Shown here piece after piece: positions 63,131 through 64,000 of a stretch of 64,000 nucleotides of DNA. The stretch comes from Phorcus lineatus (taxonomy: Eukaryota > Mollusca > Gastropoda > Trochida > Trochidae). Position 1 is the first letter of the stretch, and every line of letters begins with the position of its first letter. Under the pieces are notes generated by a model. It saw only the letters and a list, made by a program, of their open reading frames with translations, ran no database searches and was not told where the DNA came from. Location: positions 20,439,748-20,503,747 of the forward strand of contig OV121082.1 of NCBI GenBank assembly GCA_921293015.1, in the 5' to 3' direction. The position numbers and the translations under genes were made by a program.

Positions 63131-64000
63131 GGTAAAAGAATATCGTCTAGTGAGAAAGGACTAAAAATAAAAGCATTTAAAGAGGGTCTAAATATATACC
63201 GTTTACTCCTGAATACACATAACGATTTTTAAGTCTCTAATTGGGTAGATAATTGTATCTAAATCAACATCCATGGATCGTTATGGAATGATATAAACGT
63301 GATCATAAAGACAACATACTGAAACAAATATTAAACAAATTTAATTTGTGATGTTTTAAAGGCCTTGAGATACACAGAAAAATACATAAATTATGCCAAA
63401 GCATAATATTTGACAGAGAGTATTAGTAGTAGCTTTAAATTATGAAATTACCAAGAACAAATTTAAGATAATTGAATTAAAGTAACTTATAATCTACAGA
63501 TCTATCACATTCTATTTTTCTTTGGCACCATAAGCCAAAAGCTTTTAAAAGTGAATTCAAAAGCTCTTTGGCATTAACATAGATGGGAAAGTGTCCGACT
63601 TGCAGATGTAAAACCGTCATAACAATGTAATGTAAACATATCAAATGCAAATATATGTCCATTCAGCAAAGCGAGAAAGATGTTTCTATCCCTTTTAAAT
63701 GCTATGAACAAACCTGATGTGGAGCTATATACATTGACATATTATGATCACTGTTATTAACAGACAAGAACATATTTCCTTAAAAGGCGCTAGTTGAATT
63801 TAAAAAGTGGGTTAACGTTAACTCAAATGTTGAATGATGCTTTGTACCAACCATCTTAATCACAAATGTGACCTTCCAACTGTCATCAAAATGTCGAAAA
63901 ACATATGTGTTGTTAAATTATTCAGATTTTTTTAAAGGTACGCTACTTTTATGATTGATTCCAAACGCAATTACCAAGAGTTGACACTAATAATCGCTTA
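63131..64000. other. Gene-free end of window
   Basis: AT-rich sequence with no recognisable exon, RNA gene or repeat. Confidence 0.5.

Noticed and set aside
60756..64000. Mirror copy of the GPCR exons beyond the right arm
   Set aside because: I looked for the reverse complement of the TM7 and tail exons and found none. The inverted duplication appears to stop near 6.2/60.8 kb.

Overview
The window looks like AT-rich nuclear DNA from an animal, probably a marine invertebrate. Coding potential is sparse. There are GT-AG introns, simple repeats, and non-LTR retrotransposon and SINE debris throughout. One SINE tail (a gatataagtgaaataatc-type stretch, then an AAAGCGGCGTT block, then an ACTCACCTCACC end) resembles elements I associate with gastropod molluscs. 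That placement is an inference of low to moderate confidence. No bacterial-style operons, CRISPR arrays, rRNA or intact tRNA genes were seen.

Region 1-5.05 kb holds the 3' end of one recognisable gene on the + strand, a class A (rhodopsin-like) peptide GPCR. An exon at 497-605 encodes TM7 with the NPxxY motif and helix 8. A phase-compatible terminal exon at 2649-2752 ends in a possible PDZ ligand (TKV). Two further phase-compatible stretches, 787-855 (or to 884) and 4944-5041, could give alternative cytoplasmic tails. The rest of the receptor lies upstream of the window.

From about 6.2 kb to about 60.8 kb the window is dominated by a very large, old, inverted segmental duplication. At least nine blocks on the left (6.2-23.6 kb, + strand) reappear in mirrored order on the right (36.5-60.8 kb, - strand), at roughly 70-80% identity by eye. 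The right arm was later expanded by a much younger direct tandem duplication of about 10.7-11 kb (34085-44764 and 44768-55743). The two tandem copies differ by LINE insertion, deletions and microsatellite growth, and their divergence is patchy.

Other repeats sit on this framework. They include a composite array of contiguous perfect palindromes (16.5 kb, 19.75 kb and a remnant at 61.9 kb). A short dispersed family with a CTTCAAGTGAT core occurs eight times. There are tRNA-type SINE copies with a TTA tail, at least three kinds of LINE C-terminal fragment, and a direct or inverted repeat family at 28.5, 30.9 and 62.45 kb. Apart from the receptor exons I found no convincing protein-coding gene. 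The remaining long ORFs look like chance or repeat-derived reading frames.
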